From Notamacropus eugenii (lineage: Eukaryota; Chordata; Mammalia; Diprotodontia; Macropodidae): a stretch of 64,000 nucleotides of DNA. Below the pieces are notes generated by a model that did not search any database, was not told the DNA's origin, and was given only the letters and a program-made list of their open reading frames with translations. The stretch spans positions 336,368,651 through 336,432,650 of the forward strand of contig NC_092874.1 of the NCBI RefSeq assembly GCF_028372415.1, given 5' to 3'. Each line of letters opens with the position of its first letter. The stretch's first letter is position 1. Made by a program: the position numbers and the translations under genes. Shown one piece after another: positions 34,685 to 46,054 of this stretch.

Positions 34685-35922
34685 ATGGGGGTCACTGGCT
34701 ACTCAGTCAACACCACGAGAATCAAGTCCAACTCCGGCTTCTACCTGAGCCGCAAGGTGGTCGTCCTTAATATGGTGGTAATGGGTGCGCTACTGCTGGC
34801 GGTGGCGGTGCTTGGTTCCTCCTACGCCCGCTGCAGTCAGACATCTTCGCAGCCGTCGGAGAAGTCCAGGACGGTGACTAGAGCCGCACCGGCTTTCCAG
34901 GTGGCGGGCCTCCAACAGCAAGCCGAGGAAGAGAAAAAGGCGAGTAAGATTAGCATCCTCCACGCCCCTGGGACCCGGCCGAGCTCCACGAGACCCTCCT
35001 GGTCCTGGGACCACCCGAGCCCGTCCACCGCCGGGCCCCTGGACCACTCGACCCCGTCCACCTCCGCGCCCCTGGACCACCCGAGCCCGTCCACCGCCGG
35101 GCCCCTGGACCACTCGACCCCGTCCACCTCCGCGCCCCTGGACCACCCGAGCCCGTCCACCGCCGGGCCCCTGGACCACCCGAGCCCGTCCACCGCCGGG
35201 CCCCTGGACCACCCGAGCCCGTCCACCGCCGGGCCCCTGGACCACCCGAGCCCGTCCACCGCCGGGCCCCTGGACCACCCGACCCCGTCCACCGCCGGGC
35301 CCCTGGACCACCCGAGCCCGTCCACCGCCGGGCCCCTGGACCACCCGAGCCCGTCCACCGCCGGGCCCCTGGACCACCCGAGCCCGTCCACCGCCGGGCC
35401 CCTGGACCACCCGAGCCTGTCCACCGCCGGGCCTCTGGACCACTCGACCCCGTCCACCTTCGAGCCCCAGCTGCAGCCCTCCTCCGAACCCTGGAAGCAT
35501 CCGCGCCTGCCCTCCGACGTGGTGCCACTGCACTATGACCTGGAGCTCTGGGTTCACCTGCAGCCGAACCAGGTCCAACAGTCCTCGAAGGTTTTCTGCG
35601 GGCAGGTCAACATCACTGTGAAATGCGTCTCCCCGACCACCCGGGTGCTGATCCACAGCGTCAGCCTAAACTACAAGGGCGCCAAGGTTCTGGGTCCCTT
35701 GCCCGAAGGCCTCGGGGCTGACCGGGAGCAAGGGCCAGTGGGCCAGGTGGCGGTGAACAACTTGTGGAAGTTCCCGGAGATGGAGTACCTGGTGATGGAA
35801 CTGAAGGAAACTTTGAAGCCCGGCCGCCACTACGTACTGCAGTTGAACTTCTCCGGCTTCGTGAACCAGACCCACAGGGATGGGTTGTTCCGCAATTTGT
35901 ATTCCGACCAGGGAAGGCTTAG
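34685..35922 (+). CDS. LVRN: Laeverin (aminopeptidase Q), exon 1: anchor, stalk, start of M1 domain
   Basis: First coding exon of an M1-family zinc aminopeptidase of the plasma membrane that removes N-terminal residues from peptides; in humans it marks extravillous trophoblasts. The ATG has G at -3 and +4. Residues 1-24 are a basic cytoplasmic tail (SNSGFYLSRK, the laeverin-type signature), 25-48 a hydrophobic signal anchor and 49-270 a Pro/Ser/Thr-rich stalk with an 11-residue tandem repeat at 109-262. The M1 N-terminal domain starts near 274 (RLPSDVVPLHYDLELW). N-glycosylation sequons NIT, NFS and NQT follow. The exon ends AG|GTAAGC after two bases of a codon completed in exon 2. Choice of LVRN over ENPEP, ANPEP or TRHDE rests on the tail and VPLHYDLELW; the rest of the family shares the fold. 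Confidence 0.92.
35009..35470 (+). repeat. LVRN: 33-bp coding minisatellite in the LVRN stalk
   Basis: Thirteen in-frame units of 33 bp (35009-35437) plus a degenerate fourteenth (35438-35470). The consensus encodes DHPSPSTAGPL. Units 2 and 4 encode DHSTPSTSAPL, unit 9 has Thr for Ser, unit 13 has Leu for Pro, and unit 14 is DHSTPSTFEPQ. The alternation of units 1-4 shows a duplicated 66-bp pair. High GC and no stop codon in several frames keep false open frames on both strands. The repeat lengthens a mucin-like, probably O-glycosylated stalk. Confidence 0.97.
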
Positions 35923-37011
35923 GTAAGCGATAGTATCCTCATCCTCAGAGTTACCGATCCTCATCCTCTTCGCTGCTCCTCCTGGTTCCTTTCTATGTCC
36001 ACTTTGTTTTTCTCCCTTTTCCAATACCCCTTCCCTACCTATCTTCACTCTCACCATGCAAGATTTTCCCTTCACTTCTGACATCTTAAGTATTCAGTAT
36101 TCAGGACTACCCCCTCTGGTCCTCTTCGCCAGCCTTTCTTTCCCCATCTCTCCAATCCAAGAGCTGAAGTTCTTTTCTTTCAGAGGAGTCTTCTCATCTC
36201 TCCCAATCCCTCTCGAGCAGGATTGCCATTCTCACCTTTGATAAATCTGACTTCATTCCTTCCCATTTTCCAAAAGGATACAGTTTATCTTGTTCCTTCC
36301 TCTTCGTTCCCCCTAATTGTCCTTAGTTCAATCCTGGGCAGCAGTTTGTCCTCCCTTTTCGAGGTTCCATCTCAGTTAAATCTGTTCCTTTTTACATCAG
36401 TTTCTTTCTGCTCTTCATAGGGCACAGGACTCTCTAAAGCATTGCAGATTTGTCTTAGTTTGTCATACCTAGTCATCTAAGGGCACTCAGTTTCTACTTT
36501 CACCCCATAGCTGCACTTTACTTCCCTCTCTAACTTTCTGACCCAACAGGCTTTTTCCTTTAGAAATGGAAAGTAATAGCAAGAGTATGTATTCTGAGTT
36601 CGTGTGTGTGCGTGTATAAAATCAACTTTTCTTTGTATTCCATTTGGGAAAGCTCAATTATGGCATCTTCTTAATTTAGACAGGAGGAATTCCTATCCAT
36701 TTATTTCTTGTTGAGCTTTCTGACTGCATCAATTAATTATACAAAGCACTTGGGGATGCAGTTTATATATGTAAAATGCCAAATAAATATTCCCCCTTTC
36801 ACACATGCCCTCCAATTCCGTTTCTTCCTGTCTGTTAGGCTTCTATTCTCTAAACTCAAGACATTTCTAATTAAATCTGATCTTTTGTGGGTTCACAAGT
36901 CACACCCTTTTGTTTTATAGCAGGTGTGTATTTTCCTTCTATATGGTATTATTGGTATTAAGGTTTTCAAAAAAATTTCTTGTACAAGTTTCTGGATCTG
37001 AATGAATTCTT

Positions 37012-37224
37012 TTTTAAAAAATTAGTCCTTGCATTGCAATGAAGTTCCAAGTCTATCAGAAAAAACTCTGGTATGCTGTGGTCGTTGCTGTGCACAAAGT
37101 TTTTCTGGTTCTGCTCCTTTCGCTCAGCATCAGATCATATAAGTCTTTCAAGGATTCTCTGAAGTCTTCCTGTTTCTTATAGCACCTGTTTATTATTTCT
37201 TATAGCACCATCATATTCCATTAC
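37012..37224 (-). mobile_element. Short 3'-end L1 insertion with target-site duplication
   Basis: Minus-strand end of L1 ORF2 (TGCTCCTTTCGCTCAGCATCAGATCATATAAG is the reverse of 16080-16130 in the intact copy). Flanked by exact 16-bp copies of ATCTGAATGAATTCTT at 36996-37011 and 37225-37240, with a poly-T start. A small tandem duplication (TTTCTTATAGCACC) is present near 37170-37210. No L1 3' UTR is included beyond the tail, so the RNA or the copy was rearranged. Confidence 0.88.
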
Positions 37225-37574
37225 ATCTGAATGAATTCTTGATGAATTTTTGGGCATGAGACTCTCACTAAAATTGTGATTAGCGTGGACTACAGCCTCT
37301 TTAGTGCAAAAAAAAAAGCCTTTCTCTTCACACTTAATTTCTATCACTCTTTTTTACTATGCCCTTTTCTTTCATCTATCTGAATCTGAAGTTTTGAGTT
37401 AGAAGGGACTTTTGAGATCATCTAATCAAACTTTCTCATTTTACAGGTGAGAAAAACAAGAACCAGAGAAATAAATTAATAAATTCCCTTTCAGAAAGGG
37501 AATCTTAAGTTCAGGTTCTCTGACTCCAAATCTAGTATTCATTGCGTTATAACATCTCCTTTCAGAAAAATGAC

Positions 37575-37760
37575 AATCTGAGATTCAACTCCTATACGTA
37601 GTTTACATTGTATATGTTTGTCTGCATATTGTCTCTCCACTAAGATCGTAAAATCCTTAAGGGTAGAAACATCTTTTGAAACTTTTTGTGTCCTCAGCGC
37701 TTTGCACAGTATCTGGCACAGAAAAGGAGATATTAAGTGTTTGTTGATTGATTGATTTTG
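37575..37760 (+). repeat. L2 LINE 3' end
   Basis: TTGTCTCTCCACTAAGATCGTAAAATCC, GTGTCCTCAGCGCTTTGCACAG and TTAAGTGTTTGTTGATTGATTGA. Confidence 0.75.
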
Positions 37761-38957
37761 AGAGGTGAAGTAATTTCCAATTAGGTGTCTGAGCACAGAT
37801 TCTATCTTATTTCCAGATTGCAAAGTAAATAGGCAGTCTATTGTACCTGTTTTCTTACTTAGTTTTGTATAGCCTAAAAATATTGTACAACAATGTGAAG
37901 AGAAATACTCAGTACTTTTGTACTGAGTACTCAGTACCTTTTAGTTTCAAGGATTCTACATAGTGAGGCTTAAAGTCAGTCACTTCACTTCTTCAAATAT
38001 TGAGTTTCCTCATTTCTAAGATGAGGAGCTTGGACTAAAGTTCCTTTCTGTTCCAAAATTTATACTTCAGGGAATGTTTGCAAATTAATAGGTCCCCAAG
38101 GGAACAAACTTGGAAATCTGAGTACAAATCATATATTAAGAGTAAGATGAGACTTTCAATTACCTCTACTCTCCTTTCATTTTATTGAAGAAGAAGAAAA
38201 AAACCTAGAGATTTACTGCAAACTGATTGACTTTGGCAAGTAGTAAAAAGAGTCAGAATCTGAGCCTGTCTTCTGGCTTCAAATCCAGATTTCTTAGTAG
38301 CCATCCACCCATTCTTAAAAAGTTCTGCTAAACCTGGAAGTGTTATTAACAACATTATTGTCAAGGATTGCAAAAACTCTAAGCACTGTATATGCACAGT
38401 GATCTCAATAACTTCACCTTCTAAATTTGTAGGAAGTGTTCACTTAAGCACTCAATAGTTATCAAAAGTAACTCCCTGAAGTCCGGCTTCTGTCCTTGCC
38501 ACTCTAAACAACTCCCTCTAAGTTCACTAATAATCTTATTCATTGCTAAATATCATTCTTTTTGAACTCTCAGTAGCATTTGACAATGTCCAACACCTCC
38601 TCCTTCTGGGTATTACCTCTTCCCAGTGTTTTTGAGACATTTCCATATAGTAATTCTCTTCCAGTCTGATAGATGTGTTTTTACTTTTTTACAGGCTCAC
38701 CAACCTCATCCATATCTTGCTCCATATATATGAGTGTATCCCAAGGCTCTATCTTGGCCTCTTTTCTCTTTTCTTTCTGTGTGTTCTTGGTGATTTCATC
38801 AGCTTCTCTGAATTCTAGGTATTCTATACGGATGACTCCAAAATCTATAATCTCGCCTTTATCTTTCCGTTTGCTGGACACCTCCAGCTGAATATTCCCT
38901 TGGCATCTGTAACTCAACAGGCCAAATGAGAATTCATCTTTCTCTATTAACCTCCCC

Positions 38958-38958
38958 C

Positions 38959-39009
<51 letters not shown>
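38958..39009. repeat. (AG)n microsatellite
   Basis: About 25 AG units. Confidence 0.95.
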
Positions 39010-39012
<3 letters not shown>

Positions 39013-39204
39013 ATAAACCTTTTAACAACCCCATTTCTATCTTTCTTCCAGTCACTCAGGTTAAAGACTTAGGAATCATCTTCAACTCTTCTTCTTCACC
39101 ACCACTACCCATTCCATCCAATCAATAGCTAAGTCTTTGTGGGTCAGTCTCCTCCCAGATTTATCCTCTTCTCTTTACTCATACTGAACTGACACTGGTT
39201 TAAG

Positions 39205-39415
39205 GAGAAGGCACTTACGTTAGTAGGAACCACACTGACCTTGAAGTGGAAAGTGCTCCATTCAAATGTCACCTGATGCTTATTATTTGTGACATTGGAA
39301 GAATCACTTTACTTCCCTGAGCCTCAATTTCCTCTTCTGTAAAATGAGGGGTTTGGACAAAATGGTCTCTGAGGTTGATTCCAGTTCTAATTCTGTGGTC
39401 TATGGTCCTATGGTT
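39205..39415 (+). repeat. MIR-like SINE in the L2 relic
   Basis: GAGCCTCAATTTCCTCTTCTGTAAAATGAGG and TTGATTCCAGTTCTAATTCTGTGGTC; L2 sequence continues after it. Confidence 0.78.
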
Positions 39416-40857
39416 CTTATCATACACATCTTTACTAGACTACTGCAAGTTTCCTAATTGGCCCCTCCCCTCCCAGATCCATTTTCATAGGCTGCCAAGT
39501 TGCAATTCCCAAAGCACAGGTGTGACCATGTCATTCTCTTTCTCAAGGAGATTCAGTGATTACCAATTACCTCTAGGATTAAAATACAGTCTCCTCTGTG
39601 AGGAAATTGAGACCCTGTGACTTACTTAAGTAGGACTAGACTCCAGGTCTTCAAACTCTCTGATCCAGTAATCTTTCCAGTTTTGCAAAAGACAGAAGAT
39701 AAGGGGAGCCTTTCCTGAAAATGTTTCCTAGGAGCCTAAAATGTCAAGGCTAGTTGGGATTACAGTGCCTAGAACAGTGATTGACCATACTGCTACAGTA
39801 TACCTAGCATGTGGAATGTGAGTGACTTTTCATCTGTGCATGATGTACACAAGGAAAGAGAGACACTGTGGATCTCTTTCATTGTCTGCCACATGGCATT
39901 GTTACTTGATAAGGAAGCAGATCAAACCTTAGGTTCCAGGTTCAGTAATTAATATTTATCAAGATCGTGATTAGAAAAGTAATCAATCTCCTGTAACAGT
40001 TGCATATGTTCAAATTTGTACTCTTTGAAGTTATAATTATGTCTAATATGGTGATTAACTCCAGCCTGATGAAAATATTTCATATGAATTCAAATAGCAT
40101 GACTATTTCAGGGAGATTATTTACATTAATTGGGACCTAGTCATATAGGGAGAAATTCAAAATGCTGAAGAATTAATAACGATTAGTAAAATTAATAAGG
40201 ATTAGCAAGTAGGACTACTCCCTTTCTTTGTATGCTACATGGATGAAAGAGTTTGGAGATGGAAACCTTCAAGCTCCCCAATGAAAGTAACTTACCTTCC
40301 TTTATTTTGGAAAATCTGAATTGTAGTTACATCCCTCCCTAGACGAAATAACTCCATTACTTGTAAATGAATGTTTTTACTGTTCAGATATTTTGTCTTA
40401 AACTATTTTTAGTATTTATTTTATATTCAAATAAACATAATTTATTTATAAATTGTATTTCTGAATCTAAAAATAATAAAAACAGCTTTATAGTATTTAA
40501 ACCTAACTACAGGATTTATTGATAACATGCAAGCCCTTATATCCATGGTATACTCAAAGTATGCAAAGATAGATGTATCTGTGAACTCCACCAGCAATCC
40601 CGTGCTACTCTGGTTCTTAAAGGCATAGCAGCATATGTGGTAATGTGATCTTATACAGAAATAGAGGCTAGGACCCGTGGGCAACTGCCACCAAGTAGAA
40701 CGATCATTGGCATCATTTGACTTAGGTAAGGATACACATGGGGATTGGGAAAGTTCCTCTGAAGAATGTGTATGTAGAGGGGGAGGACAATAGTGTGTAT
40801 CTGTTAGTCATTCTAGCTGTTTCTAGATACCTGTTCCTCCTTTCCTTTGTGGGTAGG

Positions 40858-41170
40858 GGAGGGCAACTAGGTGATGCAGTGGACTCCTGCATCAGTGCAG
40901 GAGTCAGGAGGATCTGAGTTCAAATCTCACCTCAGACACTTGACACTCACTCGCTGTGTGACCTTGGGCAAGTCACCTAACCCCAACTGTCTTATCCTTG
41001 GTCATCTCCAGTCATCTTGATGAATATCTGGTCACTGGATTCAGATGGCTCTGGAGGAGAAGTTAGGCTGGTGACCTTGCACAGCCCTCCCTCACTCAAA
41101 ACAAAGTCAAGTGTAAGTCATGTCATTATTTCTCTGATGGCATGGTCTTTTGGCAACAAAGGATGAACAT
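40858..41170 (+). repeat. Composite SINE: tRNA-like head plus RTE-type tail
   Basis: The head (GGGCAACTAGGTGATGCAGTGGACTCC ... CTGTGTGACCTTGGGCAAGTCACCTAACCCC) runs without a break into the RTE-like module (GGTCATCTCCAGTCATCTTGATG ... GTCACTGGATTCAGATGGCTCTGGAGGAG ... GACCTTGCACAGCCCTCCC) and ends ACAAAGGATGAACA. A full copy in the other direction is at 44512-44827. Confidence 0.85.
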
Positions 41171-41242
41171 ACAATATGAGTGGAGGCACAGGCTAGGCAG
41201 GCTGAATTAATTAACTTCAAATTTTATGAAGTCATTAAGAAG

Positions 41243-41350
41243 CTATGATCAATCAACTAGCATTATTAAATACCTATTATGTACCAGGCAGTGTGTTAGG
41301 TGCTGGGGATACAAAGGGTGAAAAAAATCACAAAAGAGTTTACATTCCAA
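41243..41350 (-). repeat. L2 LINE 3' end
   Basis: CAATCAACTAGCATTATTAAATACCTATTATGTACCAGGC...GTGCTGGGGATACAAAGGG, the L2 terminus in reverse. Confidence 0.75.
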
Positions 41351-41397
41351 TGAAGGAAAATTTTATATTTATTTGGTGTTTGCACACACATATTGTA

Positions 41398-41455
41398 TTT
41401 AAGATATATAGATATATATATATATTTACACAGATATGTACATGTATATGTGTGT
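41398..41455. repeat. TA-rich simple tract
   Basis: TATAGATATATATATATATTTACACAG and TGTACATGTATATGTGTGTG. Confidence 0.85.
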
Positions 41456-42504
41456 GAGGTTCAATTAGCCTCAGTGAAGCTTATTACCATAGAGGGAGAA
41501 CAGTGGAGCTGATGAACTTTGTTCTGTATTCCAGCCGCAATAGCAAAACTCACCTCCATTATAACATTATAACTAGCTGGCAGCTAGTGTTAGTCTTTGA
41601 AAGCCCAAGACATAATCACAGAAAAAGGGACCAGTAAAGAGGCACTAAACAAACTGTAAAAAATATGGCCACACCAGGTGATCCCTTTTTGAGGGACAAA
41701 CAAGTCTCTTGAGTAAATTAGAAAGGAAGCAATTGATGGAAGCAATGATAAACTATACCCATTGTGAACAAGGCTCCTGGAGCTGGAATTACAGGCAAAG
41801 GCAGCCATCTTTAAGAAAGAGGGGTTCTGTATTGAAGTCATAGCTATTTGAACTGATTAGATATGAGGAATATTGGGATATATGTTGTATAGCTCAAACC
41901 CTCCTGGCCTACTAAGCCCTAAGTGGTAATCTTATATCACCTTTCCTGCCTTGAGTTATCTCAGAAAATCCCTCTGGACATGAGGAAAGTGTTTTAACTT
42001 TGTTTTAGAATAAAATCAGAAAATATATTTTTATCTATAATAAATCATATAATATAAATTTTATCTTTATAAATAGCACTAGCCACAAGCTTTTACTAGT
42101 CTAGATATACTTAAAAGAAATGCAGTTGGGAAGAGGCTTTTGAGGGAAGCAGAGAGATAACTCTTAACACTGAAGTGTTTTTCCAGAGCATCTAACTGGG
42201 GTCCTGGAGCTTAAAGGAGAAGAGGAGGAGAGAGAAAGGAAGAGAGAGATTCTTTGCTACAACTTCCTAGAGCAGGGGAGTGTTTATACTAAGAAACCCA
42301 TCTAGGCAAGAATCAGTGAAAGGGGTAGTAGGGCAAGTACAAAAAGGGGTGGTTAAACAATTCTCACAACATTATCCTACTACTATTATGCTAATGATGA
42401 AAGACTAAGAAAATAGGGATTCTTTTTGGAAACAAGAAAAATTGAGAAAGTTATGATTATAATCTGAGGTTAGTAAAGGTATAAATAGAGTGAGCATGGA
42501 TATA

Positions 42505-42625
42505 GAATCCCTGAATCACTGAATGTCAGAAATGGAAGAAATCTCAGAGATCATATAGTCTAACCCTCTTATTTTAGATATTAGGAAACTGAAGGCAAGA
42601 AGTGATGATTCCAAGGTCACATAAT
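42505..42625 (+). repeat. MIR-related fragment
   Basis: AATGGAAGAAATCTCAGAGATCATATAGTCTAACCC and GGAAACTGAAGGCAAGAAG with TCCAAGGTCACATAA. Confidence 0.55.
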
Positions 42626-42794
42626 CTGTATCAGAGGTTCTTTTGATGTATTTAAGATTTTAGTTTGGCCTACCAATTTGGATGTGCTCTTAGAGGAAGA
42701 CTGGAAATATTAAGGACAAATTTGGAACCATCGAGATGAAATCAATGAACTCCGCTGAAGTACTTGTCCATAGTCCTATCACCAGACTGTGACC

Positions 42795-43045
42795 ATGGTG
42801 GTAATCAATATAGAGCCATTATTTGTGTGATGCTTTGAAGTTGGCAGAATGCTTTACATACATTTGAGCCTCTCAATAATGCTATGAAATAGTTACTGCT
42901 AGTATCATTATCACTATTTTTCAGCTGAGGGAATGGAGGGTCACGTGACTTGACCATTAGCTTAATGATAGTAAATGTGTGAGATTGAAAGTGAAGTCAT
43001 CCTGAGTACTATCCAATATGCCATGTTGCCTCTTAGTAGACTGTA
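42795..43045 (-). repeat. MIR-like SINE
   Basis: GAATGCTTTACATACATTTGAGCC, CTGAGGGAATGGAGGGTCACGTGACTTG and GAGATTGAAAGTGAAGTC. Confidence 0.6.
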
Positions 43046-43069
43046 TACATTTTGAGTGGTTGAGAAAAT

Positions 43070-43520
43070 TAAGTGGCATGGAGGGGAGTGTGTTGCACTT
43101 GGAGTCAAGCTGCCTCAGATATCTATTGTAGCTATATGTAAGGGCAACTAGATGGCAGTGGATAGACTCGACCTGGAATCAGGAAGACTCATTTTCCCAA
43201 GTTCAAATCTGGCCTCAGACATTTATTAGCTATGTGACCCTGGGCAAATCATTTAACCCTCCTTGCCTCAGTTTCTCATCTGTAAAATCAGGTGGAGAAG
43301 GAAATGGCAAACCACACCACTGTCTTTGCTGAGAAAACCCCAAATGGGGTCGCAAAGGGTCAGACTGAAAAAATGACTGAACAACCAAGCCATATGTAAA
43401 TTTGACCTTCATTGCCATTGTAAAATGAAAATAATAGAGCCTGTGTCTCAGCATGATTGTCAGGATTAAATGCTATATGTAAAGAACTTTGCAAACCTTT
43501 AGAAAAGCTATATAAATATT
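43070..43520 (+). repeat. MIR-like SINE split by a younger SINE
   Basis: Left half 43070-43140 and right half 43389-43520 (ATGAAAATAATAGAGCC, TTAAATGCTATATGTAAAG, GAACTTTGCAAACCTTT). The intervening tRNA-type SINE is flanked by ATATGTAA on both sides. Confidence 0.65.
43140..43388 (+). repeat. tRNA-derived SINE
   Basis: GGGCAACTAGATGGCAGTGGATAGAC ... TATGTGACCCTGGGCAAATCA ... CCCCAAATGGGGTCGCAAAGGGTCAGACTG ... GACTGAACAACCAA. Short duplication ATATGTAA at both ends. Confidence 0.9.
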
Positions 43521-44194
43521 AGCTGTTATTCTCTGAAACATGATTTGTTCAACAAAGGATCAGGTCCAGAATCTTTTGAAAACAAATGACAAACAAACAT
43601 GACTCATCATTGGGTGAAACATCTGGCTATATTAAGCATTTTGATTTTGGAGTGTATTGGAATTTTTTTTGACAACTTACTGAAAAGTCTTATTTACTCC
43701 TTTGCCAACAATGTTGTTTAGACCTTGCTAGACAAGATCTTTAGGTAACTGAGTTCATAACATATTTGAACTCATACTTTAATTTGTACTCATTTTCATG
43801 GGGTGGGAGAATGATCCCTAAGGCTTTCTTGTTATTGGATCAGATGAGCCCTGTGATTCTTTCCAACTCTGACAGTCTATGATTTTATCATTTTCTGGCT
43901 TCCATCGCAAGGAGGGGAGACCATAATGAGAGAACTTGACAATGTAGCACTAAACTTATGGGGGAGAGCTCTTTCTGCATTAAGTTATCCAGATTTCATA
44001 GGACTGAGATCTAGAAAGGACCTGAGAGACTACTAATTGGAATCTAGGCTGTCTCATTTATAAAGGAGGAAATTGAGGCCTCTCTATGGAAGTGAAATGA
44101 GATGCTTAAAAAGTTCCATAGGTAATATGTAGCCAACCCCAAATTCAAATTCAGATTCTAAATCCTATTGATAATTATAGCTCTATATTCACTG

Positions 44195-44450
44195 TTTTTG
44201 TTGTTCAGTCATATGAGTCATGTCCAACTCTTTGTGACCCCATTTGGGGCTTTCTTGACAAAGGTACTGAAATGGTTTGCCATTTCCATCTCCAGCTCAT
44301 TTTACAGATAAGGAAATTGAGGCAAACAGGGTAAAGTGCCTTGCCCAGGATAACACAGCTATTAAGTATCTGAGGGCTGATTTGAACTCAGATTTTCCCG
44401 ATTCCAGTCCTGGCACTCTCCATTGCCTATATTCGTCTGCTCAGGTCAGA
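44195..44450 (-). repeat. tRNA-derived SINE
   Basis: TTGTTGTTCAGTCATATGAGTCATGTCC, GACCCCATTTGGGGCTTTCTTGAC, AGGAAATTGAGGCAAACAGGG, GATTCCAGTCCTGGCACTCTCC. Confidence 0.9.
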
Positions 44451-44511
44451 CCTAATGCAGGTTGGTCTGGTGCTTTAAGTTCAGAATTGAAATGAGACAC
44501 TCATAAACCAT

Positions 44512-44827
44512 CTGTGTGTTCATCCTTCATTGCTGAAGAAGACCATGCCATCAGAGAAATAATGACATGACTTGCACTTGACTTTGTTTTGAGTGAGGGA
44601 GGGCTGTGCAGGTCAGCAGCCTCACTTCTCCTCCAGAGTCATCTGAATCCAGTGACCAGATATTCATCAGGATGACTGGAGATGACCCAGGATGAGGCAG
44701 TTGGGGTTAAGTGACTTGCCCAAGGTCATACAGCTAGTGAGTGTCAACTGTCTGAGGTGAGATTTGAATTCAGGTCCTCTTGACTCCTGCACTGGTGCTG
44801 TATCCACTGCACCACCTAGCTGCCCCT
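44512..44827 (-). repeat. Composite SINE: RTE-type tail plus tRNA-like head, reversed
   Basis: Mirror image of the copy at 40858-41170: TGTGTTCATCCTTCATTGC ... GAAGACCATGCCATCAGAG ... CATCAGGATGACTGGAGATGACC ... GTTAAGTGACTTGCCCAAGGTCA ... CCACTGCACCACCTAGCTGCCCC. Confidence 0.88.
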
Positions 44828-45176
44828 GCAAACCATCTAATTGTTAAGAAAGGGAGGTTTGTTTAGTCATAAAATGGAAGGGATGCTCACTAAGGTATAA
44901 CACTGATTCATTTGAGCACAGTTTCCCTATCTGCTTTGGCCAGCTGTGACAGTGTATTGGTCAGAAGGCTGAGGGAACTGCTGTGTAGTGGATTTTTGTA
45001 CTTATGCCACCTGGCAGCTATGTTAGTGGTTCAAGTCTTAGTCTAGTCCACCTAAAACAAGAACTGTGGCTGGTTTTTACAGATTATGTAACTACAAAGG
45101 GTGTAACATACTTATTACATGTAACAAATATTACATTCTATGTATTTTATAGTTTGTTTCTTCTTTAGGTTTTGTT

Positions 45177-45355
45177 TCATCTGGAGCCATCTCCAGTTTT
45201 CCTGATCTAGATGTGGCCTCTGGACCCAGATGGCTCTGGAGGAAAGAATGATGCTGGTGACTTTGCACAGCCCTCCCCTGCTTAAATCCAATGCCATGGC
45301 ATTACCTCTCTGATGTCATGGTCCTTTTCAAGAATGATGGACAAACAACAGGTTT
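45177..45355 (+). repeat. RTE-tailed SINE fragment (tail module only)
   Basis: GAGCCATCTCCAGTTTTCCTGAT, GGACCCAGATGGCTCTGGAGG, GACTTTGCACAGCCCTCCCCTG, TCTCTGATGTCATGGTCC and AATGATGGACAAACAACAG. Confidence 0.8.
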
Positions 45356-45454
45356 CATTTACAGGAACATTATATAAAATTCAGGATGGTCAGCCTTGAA
45401 GTATGTTTGCATAGATGTGTGTCTTGGCATTCCCAACCCTTGACTGCAAAATGA

Positions 45455-45705
45455 CAATAATGTCTTATATTTGAATAGCACTTTAGAATTTATAGGACAC
45501 TCACACATATTATCCAGTTTCATCCTATTACCCTAAATATTTTTAGTCCCAGTTTTACAAATAAGGGGATTTAGGCTCTAAGAGATTTTTATGGCTTCCC
45601 CAAAGATATATGAGTATTAAATGCTGGACACGGGACTAGAATCTGAGGCTTCTAACTCTTAAGCCCGTACTTCCTATTCTGCTAAGGCCACTCCTAAGAA
45701 AGATA
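45455..45705 (-). repeat. MIR/THER-like SINE
   Basis: AATAGCACTTTAGAATTTATAGGACACTCACACAT, CAGTTTTACAAATAAGGGGATTTAGGC and TGGACACGGGACTAGAATCTGAGG. Confidence 0.6.
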
Positions 45706-45829
45706 AATATCTTCTAAATATAGTATCTCTCCAATATATTTGCTTATAATAATGATAATTTTAGCTAATAACAATTAGCTTGATAATATATAATAGTAAT
45801 GATAGATTATACTGATTTAGAATTTTAAG

Positions 45830-46020
45830 TTTTACAAAAACCTTTGTATCCATCCTCCCCTTTCATCCTCATAACAACCCTTCAAGATAGGCACATTGGC
45901 TATTAATATCCTCATTTATGCATAAGGAAACTGAGGCTCAGAAGGCACAACTTGTCCAGTGTCCCAAGCTAGTAAGTATCTGTTTTAAGCCAAGTCTCTT
46001 CTAACTCCAAGATAGCAGAA
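45830..46020 (-). repeat. MIR/THER-like SINE just upstream of exon 2
   Basis: TTTCATCCTCATAACAACCCTTCAAGATAGGCAC, GGAAACTGAGGCTCAGAAGGC and AGCTAGTAAGTATCTG. It ends about 35 bp before the exon 2 acceptor, so it may supply branch-point-region sequence. Confidence 0.7.
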
Positions 46021-46054
46021 GATAAATATTTCCTACCAATATGTTTTAATCCAG

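Larger units (their letters stand above)
38470..39600 (+). repeat. L2 LINE ORF2 relic
   Basis: Reads as the L2 reverse-transcriptase region: AAGTTCACTAATAATCTTATTCATTGC, CTCAGTAGCATTTGACAATGTCCA (LSAAFDTV-like), GTGTATCCCAAGGCTCTATCTTGGCC (GVPQGSVLG-like), GATGACTCCAAAATCTATA (ADDSQIY-like) and GACTACTGCAAG near 39440. A MIR (39205-39415) and an AG microsatellite interrupt it. Stops and indels throughout. Confidence 0.82.
35923..46054 (+). other. LVRN: LVRN intron 1
   Basis: About 10.1 kb from GTAAGC to an acceptor CCAG. Contents are listed separately: a short L1, L2 pieces including an ORF2 relic, tRNA-type and composite SINEs and MIR copies. Between about 35923-36985, 37760-38465, 39600-40855 and 41460-42500 I recognise nothing; the pyrimidine-rich open frames near 36056-36420 have no coding support. 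Confidence 0.85.

Noticed and set aside
35009-35470. Regular direct repeats resembling a CRISPR array
   Set aside because: The units are head-to-tail with no unique spacers, in frame within an exon of a vertebrate gene.
34790-35656. Long antisense open frames (up to 288 codons) over LVRN exon 1
   Set aside because: They exist because the 33-bp GC-rich repeat lacks stops in several frames; they have no start context, no splice partner and only repeat-derived composition.
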